Source: JBBIOU01 sp037443205
Lineage (GTDB): Bacteria; Bacteroidota; Bacteroidia; Flavobacteriales_D; UBA2798
Assembly: GCA_037443205.1 (NCBI GenBank)
Contig: JBBIOU010000039.1
Location: 1-22,609 of the forward strand
Length of the DNA stretch: 22,609 nucleotides
Reading direction: 5' to 3'
The position numbers and the translations under genes are program-made. Of the stretch, positions 22,429-22,609 are shown piece after piece (within the stretch, counting starts at the first letter, position 1; every line of letters begins with the position of its first letter). Under the pieces are notes generated by a model, which worked only from the letters and a program-made list of their open reading frames with translations, was not told where the DNA came from and ran no database searches.

Positions 22429-22609
22429 ATGACGAGCAAAATACATATATTAAATTACTCTCCGTTTGGGGTGCTGTTGCAAAACAGAGAGTTTACTTCT
22501 GCAAAGTATAGTTATGGGTGGGGTAGCCACGAAAAGGTGGACGAGATTAGCGGGGCGGGCAATCACTACACGGCAGAGTTTTGGGAGTATGACCCAAGAA
22601 CCGGCAGAC
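22429..22609 (+). CDS. RHS repeat-associated core fragment (partial, runs off the window)
   Basis: From the ATG at 22429 the frame stays open through the window end (60 codons). The text is NYSPFGVLLQNREFTSAKYS, then YGWGSHEKVDEISGAG, then NHYTAEFWEYDPRTGR. This is the conserved core of Bacteroidota RHS/YD-repeat proteins: yxPFGxxxxxR, YRYGfNGxEKdDE, G-x-xYxxxxRxYDPRxGRW. A stop is found 6 codons before the ATG, so the long YD-repeat part that normally precedes the core is missing. Base composition here is clearly richer in G+C than the neighbours. I read it as an orphan RHS tip or displaced fragment; the downstream end, where a toxin cassette would be, is outside the window. Confidence 0.75.
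   Translation, partial: MTSKIHILNYSPFGVLLQNREFTSAKYSYGWGSHEKVDEISGAGNHYTAEFWEYDPRTGR

Noticed and set aside
1..22609. CRISPR array
   Set aside because: No series of regularly spaced direct repeats with unique spacers is visible. The repeats found are dispersed and intergenic.

Overview
The window looks like chromosomal DNA from a member of the Bacteroidota, probably an environmental lineage near Chitinophagales or Sphingobacteriales. The evidence is a low G+C composition, a fused LpxC-FabZ, a fused E1 alpha-beta 2-oxoacid dehydrogenase, an alpha-oxoamine synthase of the sphingolipid/sulfonolipid type, small proteins with folds like type IX secretion C-terminal domains, a glutaminyl cyclase, and several TAnnTTTG promoter boxes. 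No phage, integrase, insertion sequence or CRISPR array is visible. The assignment below order level is inference.

Layout. 1-94 is the tail of an unidentified gene. 302-999 (minus) is a compact unit of promoter, tRNA-Ser(GCU), an S23/IVS-type four-helix-bundle protein and tRNA-Pro(UGG). 1474-6103 (plus) is an oligopeptide-type ABC importer operon: a lipoprotein substrate-binding protein and two permeases with unusually large insertions, without ATPases. 6105-7352 (minus) is the alpha-oxoamine synthase. 7353-8093 is a gene-free stretch with dispersed repeats. 8094-10538 is the fused 2-oxoacid dehydrogenase E1. 10581-10943 is a small exported protein.

11005-12864 (plus) is panD, an LPG-synthase-type flippase-like membrane protein and rfaE2. 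12912-15776 (minus) is a tightly packed four-gene operon: LytTR response regulator, lipoprotein glutaminyl cyclase, a membrane-anchored protein with a CTD-like domain, and a small outer-membrane-barrel candidate. 16085-17842 (plus) holds a small membrane protein, an exported MORN-type repeat protein and a lipoprotein. 17849-18427 (minus) is a TlpA-type thioredoxin. 18494-22356 (plus) is lpxD, lpxC-fabZ, lpxA and an ABC ATPase. At the right edge a piece of an RHS-core open frame, richer in G+C than its neighbours, begins.

Together the genes serve mostly envelope biogenesis: lipid A first steps (lpxC, lpxD, lpxA), heptose activation (rfaE2), sphingoid-type lipid synthesis and branched acyl-CoA supply (E1), and export or maturation of envelope proteins (glutaminyl cyclase, thioredoxin). 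The most unusual items are a 5'/3' pair of MITE-like repeat copies each keeping one inverted end, the cyclase/CTD-like/LytTR operon, the expanded permeases, the tRNA-embedded four-helix-bundle gene, and an ABC ATPase that seems to lack its Q-loop and H-loop residues.
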